Shown here one piece after another: positions 1 through 10,545 of a stretch of DNA of 64,000 nucleotides (positions are counted from its first letter, which is position 1; every line of letters starts with the position of its first letter). The stretch is from Dillenia suffruticosa. Lineage: Eukaryota > Streptophyta > Magnoliopsida > Dilleniales > Dilleniaceae. The notes under the pieces were generated by a model. It worked only from the letters and a program-made list of their open reading frames with translations. It had not been told where the DNA came from and did no database searches. A program made the translations under genes and the position numbers. The DNA is taken from NCBI GenBank assembly GCA_033439265.1, contig JAVTVX010000019.1:17572039-17636038 (forward strand). The letters are read 5' to 3'.

Positions 1-108
1 ACAGAACCCATATTCTGCCGGGGGTTCTTTAGACACTATTTCAAGAGGTTTTGGATCTGGGTTTGTTCCTTATACTATGACATCTTACATGCTCAAGACG
101 TCTTCCAA

Positions 109-465
109 CACTACTAGAAAATAGACTTTCAGCGACAGAAAAATCCATCGCTGAAAGCCCCTTTTCCGTCATTGAAAAGTATCAGTCATGAATTTTTTTC
201 TGTCACTAAATCCGTCACAAAAAGTGACTCGCTAATTTTTAGCAACGGAAAAAAATCCACCGTTGATATTAGCAACGGAATAGAACCCATGCACAAAGAG
301 TGAGGAAGAGAGAACGTTAACCACCAGACCAAGTTTATCTTTTAATAATATATCTTCATTTTATTTGCTTATTATCTTCATTTCATATTTTTTAATAATA
401 ATAAAATAATATAAAATTTTTCTGTCGGTATTTATCCGTCGCTAATGCTAGTTTTTCTAGTATTG
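109..465. mobile_element. Non-autonomous CACTA (En/Spm-type) element, 357 bp
   Basis: The left end reads CACTACTAGAAAA and the right end is its complement with one mismatch (reverse complement CAATACTAGAAAAA), the classic CACTA terminus. Subterminal copies of AGCGACGGA/TCCGTCGCTAA-like words occur at both ends, as is usual for this superfamily. No transposase is present. The 3-bp flanks are CAA (106-108) and CGA (466-468), a likely target duplication with one CpG-type change. Removing the element and one flank gives an uninterrupted OEP61 codon path TCT TCC GAT ATG, which supports these boundaries and shows that the target was a coding exon. Confidence 0.85.
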
Positions 466-2029
466 CGATATGATGAGTAAGATGTCACCAGAAGATCTTC
501 AGAGAATGTTTGAAATGGCATCATCAATGAAAGGGAACGACTCAATCCAAAAGGCTAGTTCTTCAAACGGAAATAGGTTGAATTCGGACACTTCATCAGG
601 ATTCCCTGGAATCCGCGAAGCTTCTACAGCTGTTCGTAGTCAGGCTACCAGTGAAATCAGTTCTCATGGTATGTATCCAAGTTCGAGAGGTGTTGCTACT
701 TAGCCTTCAAACTTTCCAACCTCAACTGCTGATTTGCAGGAGCAAATGAGAAACGAAATGAAAGACCCAGCCATGCGACAGGTATGTAGGTGCAGATTGT
801 CTTTGTTATCTAATATGTCTGACGCTAATCTGTTGTGGGAAGGGGAGGAATTTATTCTATTTCCAGTATCAGCTCTGACAGGATAGGTGTTGGTCATCAT
901 GGCATCTAGATGATACTGTGTTCCAGTTGTTTGTTGAAATTATACATCTAATATACATTATATATGTATGTCTGTACATATGTATGTATTTGTTTTTTCT
1001 TTTTTCAGTCAATATTGAGTAAATATGTGCCTACAGACAGAAAAAAGAATAAACAAATACATCTATAATGCACATATATATACACTTCTCAACAGAAACT
1101 GAAAAAAGAATAAACAAATATATCTATAATGTATATGAATCTAAAAAAATTTTCAGTCAATATTGAGTAATTCTTTGTTTCTTTGTTTATGAAGCACCCC
1201 AGAAAAGTTGTAAATTTTTATCTGTATAATTTTCTATTTAAAATTATTAATTTCAAATTTCATTACATTAAAAAAATTATATAAAAATTGTTATAAAAAA
1301 TTTTGAAAGTAATTTTAAAGTAAAATATGAAAATCCAAACTTGTTCAACTGCAACCATTCCAAGCACAGCTGCAAATTCTCCTCGTTGACCTATATTACA
1401 GTTTATTGCCTATAGAACGCCAGCATAAAACACTTGGTAGACAGTAAAATTACTTTACATGTCTATAAATTACCTTGTACACCAGGAAAATAGGTGTATC
1501 CAAACTTGCACAATTGCTTCTTTGTAGGTACCAAACATGCAGTAATCAAGGTCTTATAATTTGACCAATACAACTTTACTCATAAACTCTATGACGTTGA
1601 CTCATAAACTCATAAACATGTAGGCTCTTGGAATTTCGGTCGATACTCACAATTTTTAAGTTGAGGTTCCAAATTTTTTATTATTTTTTTTAATTTTTCA
1701 ATTTATCACCCATCAAAGAAATCAATACAAGTGCCTAAGTTTATTTTGCACATAGTTTTTCTATTATGATGAAACACTTATTTTTCTTAACTTGCTCATC
1801 ACATCGAGGAGAAATAATGAAAAACACTAAAAATAATAAAAGTACTAAAAATACTAAAGAGTGTGTCCATTAGTATTTTTCTATTTCAGCCTATATTTCT
1901 CGTGGGTTATACCTGGTTGTTGATTGCCTTGGAGTTTTACTGTTTTAGAATTCCCTCCATTGAGTCTTTCGGCTTGGTTGACCTCTATGGGTTATCAAAT
2001 TTATCGGCTACCAAGAGAAATCAGGCTAG

Positions 2030-2172
2030 TAGTTCAGTTACTGAGTGTTTGTTTAGTTGTTCTGTTATCAAGTGACTATTCGGTTATTGAGTACTTATTC
2101 GCTGTTCGGTTATTGAGTGCCTATTTAGCTGTTCGGTTATAAGGGTCTATATTTGGCTGTTCGGTTATGAGT
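2030..2172 (+). repeat. Minisatellite, about 27-bp unit, copy A
   Basis: Several degenerate units of the form GTTCGGTTATTGAGTGCCTA followed by TTTAGCT are head to tail. A second array with the same unit on the same strand lies at 10384-10545, so the two arrays bracket most of the OEP61 intron. Confidence 0.75.
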
Positions 2173-3054
2173 GACTTAGAACATGTTGCATAAAACATGG
2201 AGCATTAACTTTCACAATTTTATTTTGTTAAAAGGCCATCATTTTCTTAATCACTTAAAATGTATTTACCTTGAAATACCGCAAAGACAACCTTATGAAG
2301 TCCCCGATTTTCCCTCTAACCTGAAACATCACAAGCACCAAGAGCATCCCTCAGTCTAGGTAGGCAAAAAGCAAATAGTCAACTCTCTGGTGCTATAAGC
2401 CTTTCCCAACCAAAATATCAAAATTTTCTTCAAGGTCATTAAGTCTAGACTCCTTCATGCAACTTCACTTACACATTGACAGGGATCATTGATAATTGGA
2501 TTCAGTTTCCACCAATGGCATTAATTTTAGTCGTAAGCGTTGTTTGTCATTTTCTCTTGCTTCATAAGCATGTCATAAGCCACTATTTTTTCACTTGGAA
2601 TTATTAATGCAATCAGGTGGCAAATATATACATCCTTTTTTAATCATACAAACCTCCAGAGGAAGAGTGGCACCACAGGAAGAGTGGCAACCAATGGAAC
2701 GCACGCCACAGTAGTCATGGGTCAGTTGGTAAAAATGTAGTCTTGACATGAAGCAGATATCAAAAGGCTTGTTAAAATGATGATATGATAATATACATCA
2801 AATTTGAAAAAAAAAATGAAAATAAGACCGTCTCTATTACTTGCGGACCTTATCCTAGTTCTCCTCAATCTCAATGCCTCCACATTCGGAAAAGCTTATT
2901 GAGCGGCCAAGCCTTTCAGAAACAATAGAAAGATAATATCGCCATCTCCATCCGGGTAGTCTCATCAAGTGTTATAGGATTGGGTGGCCCACATCAATCT
3001 AGAAGAATGGGAGATTATTGTTTTGAATAGTGGGCATTTCTTTGTTCCTCATCC

Positions 3055-3152
3055 TTCGTCGACCAATGTTGGCTCTTTATCGACTAAGGCCATAGTTCGT
3101 CGACTAAGGCCATAGATTCGTCGACAAAAGGGTGGTCTTGGTCGACCAAGGC
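3055..3152. repeat. Dispersed TCGACCAA-type tandem repeat, cluster A
   Basis: Units of about 21-24 bp centred on (C/T)GTCGAC(C/T)AAGG are repeated four to five times. Related clusters are at 7493-7556 and 11031-11195, and a single unit is at about 4255-4275. The core GTCGAC is palindromic, so strand is not defined. Confidence 0.65.
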
Positions 3153-3875
3153 TAGGGCTTTTTTGTAGTAGAAGATAAAGGACACAAATTTCAAAAAAAT
3201 TATCAATATTTTTAACAATTTAAAATCAATTTTGTCGTCTTCTACCAATTTTAAAAATTAAATTTCAATTAAAATTTAATGTTTATACATATAGATATGT
3301 GAGAATAATGATTATTGTTATAACTTTTAATAAAATTATAAATAATAATCGATTTTGGACTCCTATTATAATCAATCACATTGAATTTCTTTGGATGGCA
3401 GAAAATAAACTGGTATTATCCGGATATTTTTTAACAAATTTTGAACTTAAAATATAATAAAATTTGTTTGAATAACAAGAAATTTTTTTTTTCTCTTTGC
3501 TTTCATTTTTCTCAAACAGACTTCTACAATTCATAGATAGAATAGGTATTCAAAAGAGAGGAGGGTAAAGAGAGAATATGCAACTTTTATTGCAAAACTA
3601 CTCGAATATATTAATAATTCAACTTTATTTATTATTTTCAAATATATTTAATAAATAGAAATTAAGAAAACCCTTTTACTAAATGAATATTATTAACATA
3701 CCCGCATTAGCAGTAAATTATGTGTTTGGTGCATGATGCGGCACCAACAATAATAACAATAATATGTAAATAATATGTAGTTATGCATGACTATAAGAGC
3801 ACGTCGATTATCAAAAAAAAAAGCTTACAAAACTAATGATATTACATAGTCGAACTAACAAGCCCAGTAATACAA

Positions 3876-4252
3876 CAGAGCAATTGTTATGGTAGTAGAG
3901 AACTATAGTTCGACAAGGAGAGAGTTTGTTATGATGGTAGAGGAATTGGTAGGACATAATGAGAAAGGAAGGTGAGCTTTCTTCGGATGGAAGAAACAAG
4001 GAGAAGTAAATGGGAGCAACTGAGAAACAATTACAAGATAACATAAATTTCTCATATCTTCATGAGCAACCCATAAATAGCCTGTTAAGGAAGGTGATCA
4101 GGAACTAGATGACAAAATTTATCAATAAACTCTAAATATTCAAACAGAGCTATTGTTATGATAGTAAAAGAATGTAGTTCTGCAAGGAGAGATTTTGTTA
4201 TGACGCTAGAGGGGGGAATATAGTTCAGTAAGAACGTGAACTTTCTTGGATG
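3876..4252 (+). repeat. Diverged direct repeat, about 110 bp x 2
   Basis: The segment starting near 3876 (CAGAGCAATTGTTATGGTAG, then GTTCGACAAGGAGAGAGTTTG and GAGCTTTCTTCGGATGG) recurs from about 4144 (CAGAGCTATTGTTATGATAG, then GTTCTGCAAGGAGAGATTTTG and GAACTTTCTTGGATGG). The spacing is about 270 bp. It looks like an old tandem duplication; no function is evident. Confidence 0.6.
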
Positions 4253-4974
4253 GCCCGGCCTTTGTCGACCAAAGGAATTAAAAACGCGATAATAGTGGCA
4301 GTACCGAGAAAGAAGTTTTCAATGTATAGATGTAGTATATTATTTTTCATTTTTTGATAATATAATATTGTATTCTCCTAATAATTTTATAATTTTATAA
4401 TAATAATAATACTATAGTAAAAAAATATTATAATATTATAATATGATAATTTTTTTATAATGTGACATAGCCTTTCATTGGTATTAAAAGAATATTTTTA
4501 AAAATATTTTTATATTAAAAAAGAGAGCCTTTGTGTAACACCAAGCTAAAAAAAAAAAAAATCCCTAAATTTGATTTAGGGCTAAAGCCCCAAATTCCCT
4601 TCACTCTCTCTCTCTCTCTCTCCCCCGACCTTTCCTCTTCCCGCGGCTCTCCTTCGGCTGCTGCCCCGCGCCTTCCACCGCCGCCGCCGCCGCCGCCGGC
4701 ATCATCTCCTTCACCTTCTCATCCTTCTTCTTCTTCTTCTTCTTCTTCTTCTTCTTCTTCTTCTTCTTCTTCTCCTTCTTCCCTCTCGGTTTCTCTCTCT
4801 ACCTCACTCTGTCTTCTCTCCCTCTCACGATCTCCCACGATCGCCTTCTCTCCACCTCGCCGCACACCGCCGTGAGCCTCCGCGAGCACTGCCTTCCGCC
4901 ATCACACGCGACTGCAGCGCCTTCTGCAGCACGATCCCCCAGCCACAGCACTAGCCCAGACCGCGAGCGCGAGC

Positions 4975-5075
4975 CCAACGCGCGGCCCAGCGCACGAGCG
5001 TGCACGGGCGTGAGTCCCAGCGCACGAGCGTGCACGGGCGCGCGGCCCAGCGCACGGGGGCGCGCCCTAGCGCGC
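4975..5075 (+). repeat. GC-rich tandem repeat inside the solo LTR
   Basis: The word CCCAGCGCACGAGCGTGCAC is repeated with small changes at about 33-bp spacing, then degenerates into GCGCACG-rich DNA up to about 5110. It is read as part of the LTR rather than a gene; the long open frames on both strands here simply reflect the absence of A/T-rich stop codons. Confidence 0.7.
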
Positions 5076-6267
5076 GGCAGCGCACGAGCACGCGCGAGCC
5101 GAGCACGAGCGCGCACCAGAACAGCGCACGGGCGAGCACCAGCCCGCAGGCCCATCAGCAGCAAGCCACGGGCCCACCAGGCCCGACAGCCCGTCCAAGC
5201 CCGCAGGTCCAGTACGGCCCGTGACCCAGTTCAGTCCATCGGCCCACCAGCCCGCAGGCCCATCAGCCGCCGGCCCGTCGACCCGCTAGCCCGTTAGCTC
5301 ACTGGCCCGCAGACCAGCGAGCCCGCTAGCTGTAGCCCACGAGCCCGCGACGGCCCGTGAGCCCATGACAGCCCACGAACCTCCACGCAGGTAAATGACT
5401 TAGGGTTTTGCTTCGGATCTAAGTGTATAGATCTAATAAATAAATCTTGTTTTAATAGGAGACCCTACAGACTTTGGAGTGACCGAAGCGACTTTCGGAC
5501 GAGACTCGGCGCTTCGAGAAAACCCTAGGTGAGGAGATTTCGGCTCTAACTGATACATTCAATGAATCTAGAATTGAATCCAAGATGAAAGGTTTTGTAT
5601 ATATTTAGAGTGTAAGTGGAATGCGAATAGAATACAATTTCTGAAATGATTTTATGTGATTTTGAAAGTTAAGTATAGAATATTACAGAAATTAAATGAT
5701 CTGATACGAAAGAAGCGTATTATAGAATCACAAAATCATGTCGAGTAAATTCGAATAGTTTCTTTAGAGTTAAACTTTGGAATATGCATGAAAGTATCTG
5801 AGTTGTAGGGTTGGAATGAAATGAGCCATAAAGTGGAAGATATTGTACATTTTAGGTCTTTTGGATAAACCCTAAAAATGTTTGAGAAATTGATATTCAA
5901 ATTTTGATAATCTGATTTAGGTTGATCTTTTTGGAGACTCGAAGATTCAGATCGAAATTGTTTTGAAAATAGTGAGTGACCACCCTCCCTAGAACAGTGA
6001 GTGGGACTTTGACATTCGTTATTGATTGAAAACCATGTTTCAAAAATACTTTTAAATGACATGTTTCTACAAATGTATGATTGTTAGACCTTTCCAATAA
6101 TTGATTAAATGTTTTGTGATCTTTGGAGTGTCTTAACTGCCGACTTTATTGATATGCATCCATGAGTTTTGATAAACGTATATTGTGCCACATTTTCGAC
6201 ATATTGATATGTTTTAATGCTTCCACTGCATTGGCACATGGTTTTAAATGGATTTACTTACACATTT

Positions 6268-6378
6268 GGGCCGTATGCCCGGCCGACTTTATGATATTAT
6301 GTTTTGGGCTGTATGCCCGGCCGACTTTATGATATTATGCATTGGGTTGTATGCCCGGCCGACGTTATGATATTATGC
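6268..6378 (+). repeat. 39-bp tandem repeat x3 inside the solo LTR
   Basis: Three near-identical units carry TATGCCCGGCCGACTTTATG followed by ATATTATG. They lie within the solo LTR and may be regulatory or simply replication-slippage products. Confidence 0.85.
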
Positions 6379-7492
6379 ATTCGTAGCTATGAATGACATC
6401 TGGTAGAGGCATCCCTTGTGCCCGGATACGTTTCGGCCGGAGGTATCCGCCAGATCGTCGTGTGTATGGGTGCCCCAGGTTGACCCTCATCGGAGAGAAC
6501 GTTGAGTACGGCTCCGTCTAGCACCAGGCGGGGGTACCATACACGGCCGACTAGTTATATGTACATTATTATTATTTACAGGCTAGTGGAGTAGTCTGTG
6601 GCCAACATTGGGGTAGAGAGCCATTCTTTAATACTTGCATTTGGAAAAACCCCCAATGCGCCGTCCTTGGTCGAGGTAGACCATTGCCGGGAATATTTCA
6701 TTGGCCGGCTCTTCGCAACATTGATGTAAATATTGGATGCATATCTTGCTTTCTGATATGTGCGTATTATATGTGATTTTGAAATAACATGATCGGTTTG
6801 CACACTGTGGATTTTTTCTTATCTTATGTTTTGACACTCCAAATTCACCTCGATATTGATAGTATGATATCAATCCACTCACTTACTGAGTATCCTCCCA
6901 TAGATACTCACGCCTCACTTTCTTTCCCACAGGATTAGTGTTGGACCGAGGAGATATCACTGGGCTTGGGTATAGATATTTTCCATCTCTTCCGCTATGA
7001 TAATTGGTGAAATTATTATATTTTGGAGATTTTAGATTGACCAATGTATTTATATAAATTTTCTGGGATGACTGTATAAATTATGAACTTTTATTCGTGA
7101 AACTTTCGTGTTGATTATTTCATTGCATTGAGGCATTTGTAAATATTTAAAAATAACTTGGGAATTTATTTTATATATGCGTAGAATTTAAGTCCGCTCG
7201 GTATGGCGGCTGCTCATGCTCTAGTTGGGCATGACAGTAGAGGTCTGTTGCTAGGACTGTTAGAAACTTTATAACTTTGCGTTGTTCTGGATGTTGGCTG
7301 TAGATATTGTTGATTTTGGAGAGGTCGGGATGGCCAATTGTTTATTTTTACAGGATGAATGTCATATACAGGTGAAATTGTATATGGGAAACCTCTGATT
7401 TATGGGGAGGTTCTATCCGATTTTCTGTAAAAATACAGCCGGCATCTAGGAACAACGGGCGGTTGTTCACGATCTCGGTTCGGGACGTGACA

Positions 7493-7556
7493 CTTTGGTC
7501 TACGAAGGCTGGTCTTTGGTCCACGAAGGCTAACCTTTCGTCGACCAAGGAATGAA
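7493..7556. repeat. TCGACCAA-type tandem repeat, cluster B
   Basis: Three units of the form CTTTGGTCTACGAAGGCTGG run directly from the right edge of the solo LTR. The left flank of the LTR ends in the same CTTTG. The LTR therefore landed inside or at the edge of this repeat family. Confidence 0.65.
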
Positions 7557-8487
7557 TTAGTGTCATGATACAATGCATGTTAAATTAGTACCATGACATC
7601 GGCGGTCATTGTTAGTGCCATGACTTTCAAGAGATAGAGATATCAACGGTCATTGTATGACACAATTCAGACCACCTGTGACCCACGAGCAACCCCACCC
7701 CCTAAACTCCATAAGTCTATCGCTGTTTCCCATTCTTCGACCTTTTAGGGTTTTTTTTTTTTTTTTAACTTTGACATCCACTACCTTCTCACACGGCTTA
7801 TTTTACTATCCTGTCATGGTATTCTATAAATATTAGTGCATATAAAATAATGACCGTTATACAAAAAAAAAAGGATAACTTTTAGTTATTTATCGTTTTT
7901 TAAATTTTAAATAATTAAAAATTTATTATAACAAGTATCAAATGGCCACCATTTCTTTTAGTATCGTTATTTATAAAAATCGCATAACATTACCTTGTTT
8001 TTTAGTTTATTTGGGTTCAAACACTTAACTGCCTTCTAGCAAAGTCGAACCGAAGACTGAGAAAGTAATGTACATGTAAAATTTGCCTCAATTCTCAAGA
8101 GTAGAGTACCATGATCCATGCCAATCTAACGACGTAAAATTATTGTGGAGTTGCTCCGAGAAGAACAAAATAGTGCTACCATCATCCAATAAGAGAAAGA
8201 AAAAAAAAAAAAAAAAACCCAAAAAAAATTCACTCACCAATCAGTGTTGGCCCATATGAGTAATGTGCCGAGAAGTAAAAATAATGTACCAAGAGATAAT
8301 ATGCCGAAGAGTAAAAATAATGAACCGAAAAGTAACCTCTGGAGTAAAAATAATGTGCCAGAAAAAAAAATAGATTTTCCTGCAAAATGTAAGCCGATTA
8401 CTATATAACTCATCTCAATAAAGCTAGGCTTGTTTCCGGCGTTCTATACAATGTCCTACGACATATCCCCGTGTTGAGCAAAATAAA
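7557..8487. other. No gene seen; AT-rich spacer within the OEP61 intron
   Basis: The stretch contains poly-T (7748-7765) and poly-A (about 8198-8230) runs and a few repeats of a GTGCCGAGAAGTAAAAATAA-type word at 8265-8350. No coding frame or RNA gene was recognised. Confidence 0.5.
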
Positions 8488-9772
8488 TGTCAGAAAAAGA
8501 AAAATAAAACAGAAAAAACAGAGAAAATAAGAAAAATAAGAAAAAATGACTCATATATTGTGTATTATTTATTCAATAGGTTGTATAAAAATTTTATTTG
8601 TAGAGTGATTTTAGAAAAATATAAAAAATAGAATAAAATAGAATATTTATAAAATTGGTAAGAATAAATGAAATATTTCAATATTGAAATTTCGAAAAAT
8701 CAATATTTTTAAGATTTTTTTAATTTAAAAATTTCCAAAACTTTTTTCAATGAAACTTTTTCAATTTAGGAATTCGAATATTCTTAACACCCCCTCAAAC
8801 TCAAGATGGGAGTAGATAGGTGATCTTGAGTTTGTGTAATACGTCATCATGACGCTCAAAAGATGAGTCAAGATCATAAAGAATCCTTATGCTAAGAGAT
8901 TAAAGAACTGTAAAAAAAAATACAATAACCATTAGTAGAGCATCGATTAGTAGGATCACAGGACCAATTAATATCAGAATAAACACATAACTGACAACGT
9001 AGAAAGTGCAGCATGGTTGTAATTATCAGAAGAAAAAAAAACAGACTGAGTAGAAGAGAATTTAATAACAGAATCTTCAGCAGCAGACTCAAAGAAAACA
9101 AAGATGAAGCAAATAAAGCAGAGGGAATAAAGCAAAGCAGAAAATGTGGTAATAGCAGAATAAAACATAGGGATTGAAGAATGAAGCACAATCTTCAATA
9201 TTAGAAAAGTAGCACACCGTAAAATATTGTCAAGAATCAACAAAATAAAGTAAAGGAATTGAAGAATGAAGTAGAATCTTCAATGACAAAAAAGTAGCAG
9301 ACCATAAGATATTGTCGAGAACTAACAGAATGAAACAGAGAGATTTTGAACAATAATAGGTTGAAAAATATCTAATTTCTCCATAATTAGGGAAAAAAAA
9401 GAAGTCAAATTGATGAGAAAAGTAAAAAAAAAAATATTTTATCTAACACCTCGTGCTCTGATACCATGTTAGAAAAAAAAATAAAGCAGAAAAAACAGAG
9501 AGAATAAAGAGAGAAAATTGAAAGAGAATAACACATATATTATGTATTATGTGTTCAATAGGTTGTACAAAATCCTTATTTATAGTGTGATTCCATGAAA
9601 ATATAAAAGAAAAGAATAAAATAAAATATTTACAAAATTAATAAAAATAAATGAAATATTCCAATATTAAAATTTCATAAATTCAATATTTCTAAAATTT
9701 TTTTAATTTGGAAATTTTCAAAACTTTTTTCAATGAGACTTTTTCAATTTAGAAATACCAATATTTTTAACA
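8488..9772 (-). mobile_element. Miniature LTR retrotransposon (TRIM-like), 1285 bp
   Basis: Two direct repeats of about 300 bp with TG...CA ends lie at 8488-8789 and 9467-9772. Immediately beside the right-hand LTR, bases 9455-9466 are the complement of TGGTATCAGAGC, the initiator-Met tRNA primer-binding site. Beside the left-hand LTR, the complement of CCCCCTCAAACTCAAG is a purine-rich tract. Both show that the element lies on the minus strand. The ~680-bp interior has no recognisable gag or pol. This is a fossil; the LTRs differ moderately and no clear target duplication was found, so it is fairly old. Confidence 0.8.
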
Positions 9773-10383
9773 AGACCAGACTAAAACTTATGACCACATT
9801 ATACAAACACTGTAACAGAACAAAGCACTACAACAAACCCAAAAAAACCCCGGCAACATCATGCTAAAAGCACAATGGTATAAACAGAAGAATTCCCATT
9901 CATCGAACCAACATGAGAAAACATCGTTGCATTCAACAAACAAACCATGACTCAACAATATCAAGAAACAAAACCAAAGTTTGGGAAAACAGAACTGCAT
10001 TATCTTATTGTTTTGATAATAATTAATTTATGGATTTCTATATTTTATAAAATATATGATGTTATGATTAAGACAGAGGATAGGTGCCGAGCTACATATA
10101 TGTTGCAATGGTTACCTCAAGCACAATATTTCACGAGCAACCCATCAATCAATCATGAGGCTCTAGCATACAAACATGACACGAACCAATAAATGAGAGA
10201 ATTGAGAAGAAGTAAATGGGAGGAACTGAGAGACAAATTAGATAGGGGAATCGAGAAAAATATGAATCCAAAAATGATGGCAAACATGAGTGAGCAATTT
10301 GGCTTCAAGCTTTCTAGGGAGGATGCAGAAAAAAACTCAACAAGCCCTGTCATCATTCATTTGTTACCCACTGCCTATTTGGC

Positions 10384-10545
10384 TATTCAGTTACGAAGTG
10401 ACTTTTCAACAGTTTGGTTATGAGTGTCTGTTCTGCTATAATCAAGTATCGTTTAGCTATTTAGTTACCGAGTATCTATTAAGTTGTTCGATTACAAGGG
10501 TCTTGTTCGATTGTTCAGTTACAGAGTGCTTGTTAGTTCGACCAT
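10384..10545 (+). repeat. Minisatellite, about 27-bp unit, copy B
   Basis: Degenerate units of the form TTCAGTTACNNAGTG + T/CTATT are related to those at 2030-2172. The array begins about 30 bases after recognisable OEP61 codons end, so it may have replaced the 3' end of that exon. Confidence 0.7.

Larger units (their letters stand above)
782..4528. other. Repeat-rich 'intron' of the OEP61 remnant, left half
   Basis: No coding sequence was recognised. The stretch is AT-rich and holds, in order: a short nested repeat at 999-1171, in which two copies of TTTTCAGTCAATATTGAGTA flank two copies of GAAAAAAGAATAAACAAAT; a 27-bp minisatellite at 2030-2172; TCGACCAA-type repeats at 3055-3152 and about 4253-4275; and a diverged direct repeat at 3876-4252. 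The short open frames at 1863-2142 are translations of the minisatellite. Confidence 0.6.
4534..7492. mobile_element. Solo LTR of a large LTR retrotransposon, 2959 bp
   Basis: The stretch begins TGTAACACC and ends GGGACGTGACA, so it has the TG...CA ends of an LTR. Identical 5-bp flanks CTTTG lie at 4529-4533 and 7493-7497. There is no internal domain between the ends, so this is a solo LTR, a fossil left by LTR-LTR recombination. Its length suggests a Ty3/gypsy-type family with long LTRs, but I cannot name it. Inside are a CT tract (4606-4622), CCG and TTC microsatellites (4676-4698, 4723-4780), a very GC-rich 4860-5400 block with repeats and a 3 x 39-bp repeat at 6268-6378. The perfect target duplication suggests it is not among the oldest insertions here. 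Confidence 0.85.
2..10352 (+). pseudogene. OEP61: OEP61/TPR7-like chloroplast outer-envelope TPR protein, 3' part, broken
   Basis: OEP61 is a tail-anchored chloroplast outer-envelope and ER TPR protein that docks Hsp70-bound preproteins. Only its C-terminal linker is in the window; the TPR part lies upstream of base 1. Codons from base 2 to 106 read a linker ending MLKTSS. Reading resumes at 467 with DMMSKMSPEDLQRMFEMASS, a family repeat motif, and continues to DLQEQMRNEMKDPAMRQ, ending at 781 before a good donor GTATGT. A second piece at about 10250-10352 encodes [16 protein letters not shown] and KLSREDAEK, which follows directly in the family. Lesions: a CACTA element splits the first exon; TAG replaces an expected Gln codon at 701-703; one extra A in the run at 10328-10335 shifts the frame before the QQALSS motif. 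The membrane-anchor exon was not found, and homology stops where a minisatellite begins. I infer a dead copy with a 9.4-kb repeat-filled intron. Confidence 0.85.

Noticed and set aside
4531-5297. Long Ser/Pro and Arg/Ala open frames as possible proteins
   Set aside because: They translate CT, CCG and TTC microsatellites and a GC-rich repeat inside a defined solo LTR; frames are open on both strands.
9455-9466. A tRNA gene fragment
   Set aside because: The match to initiator tRNA is only the 12-base primer site next to an LTR; no cloverleaf sequence follows.
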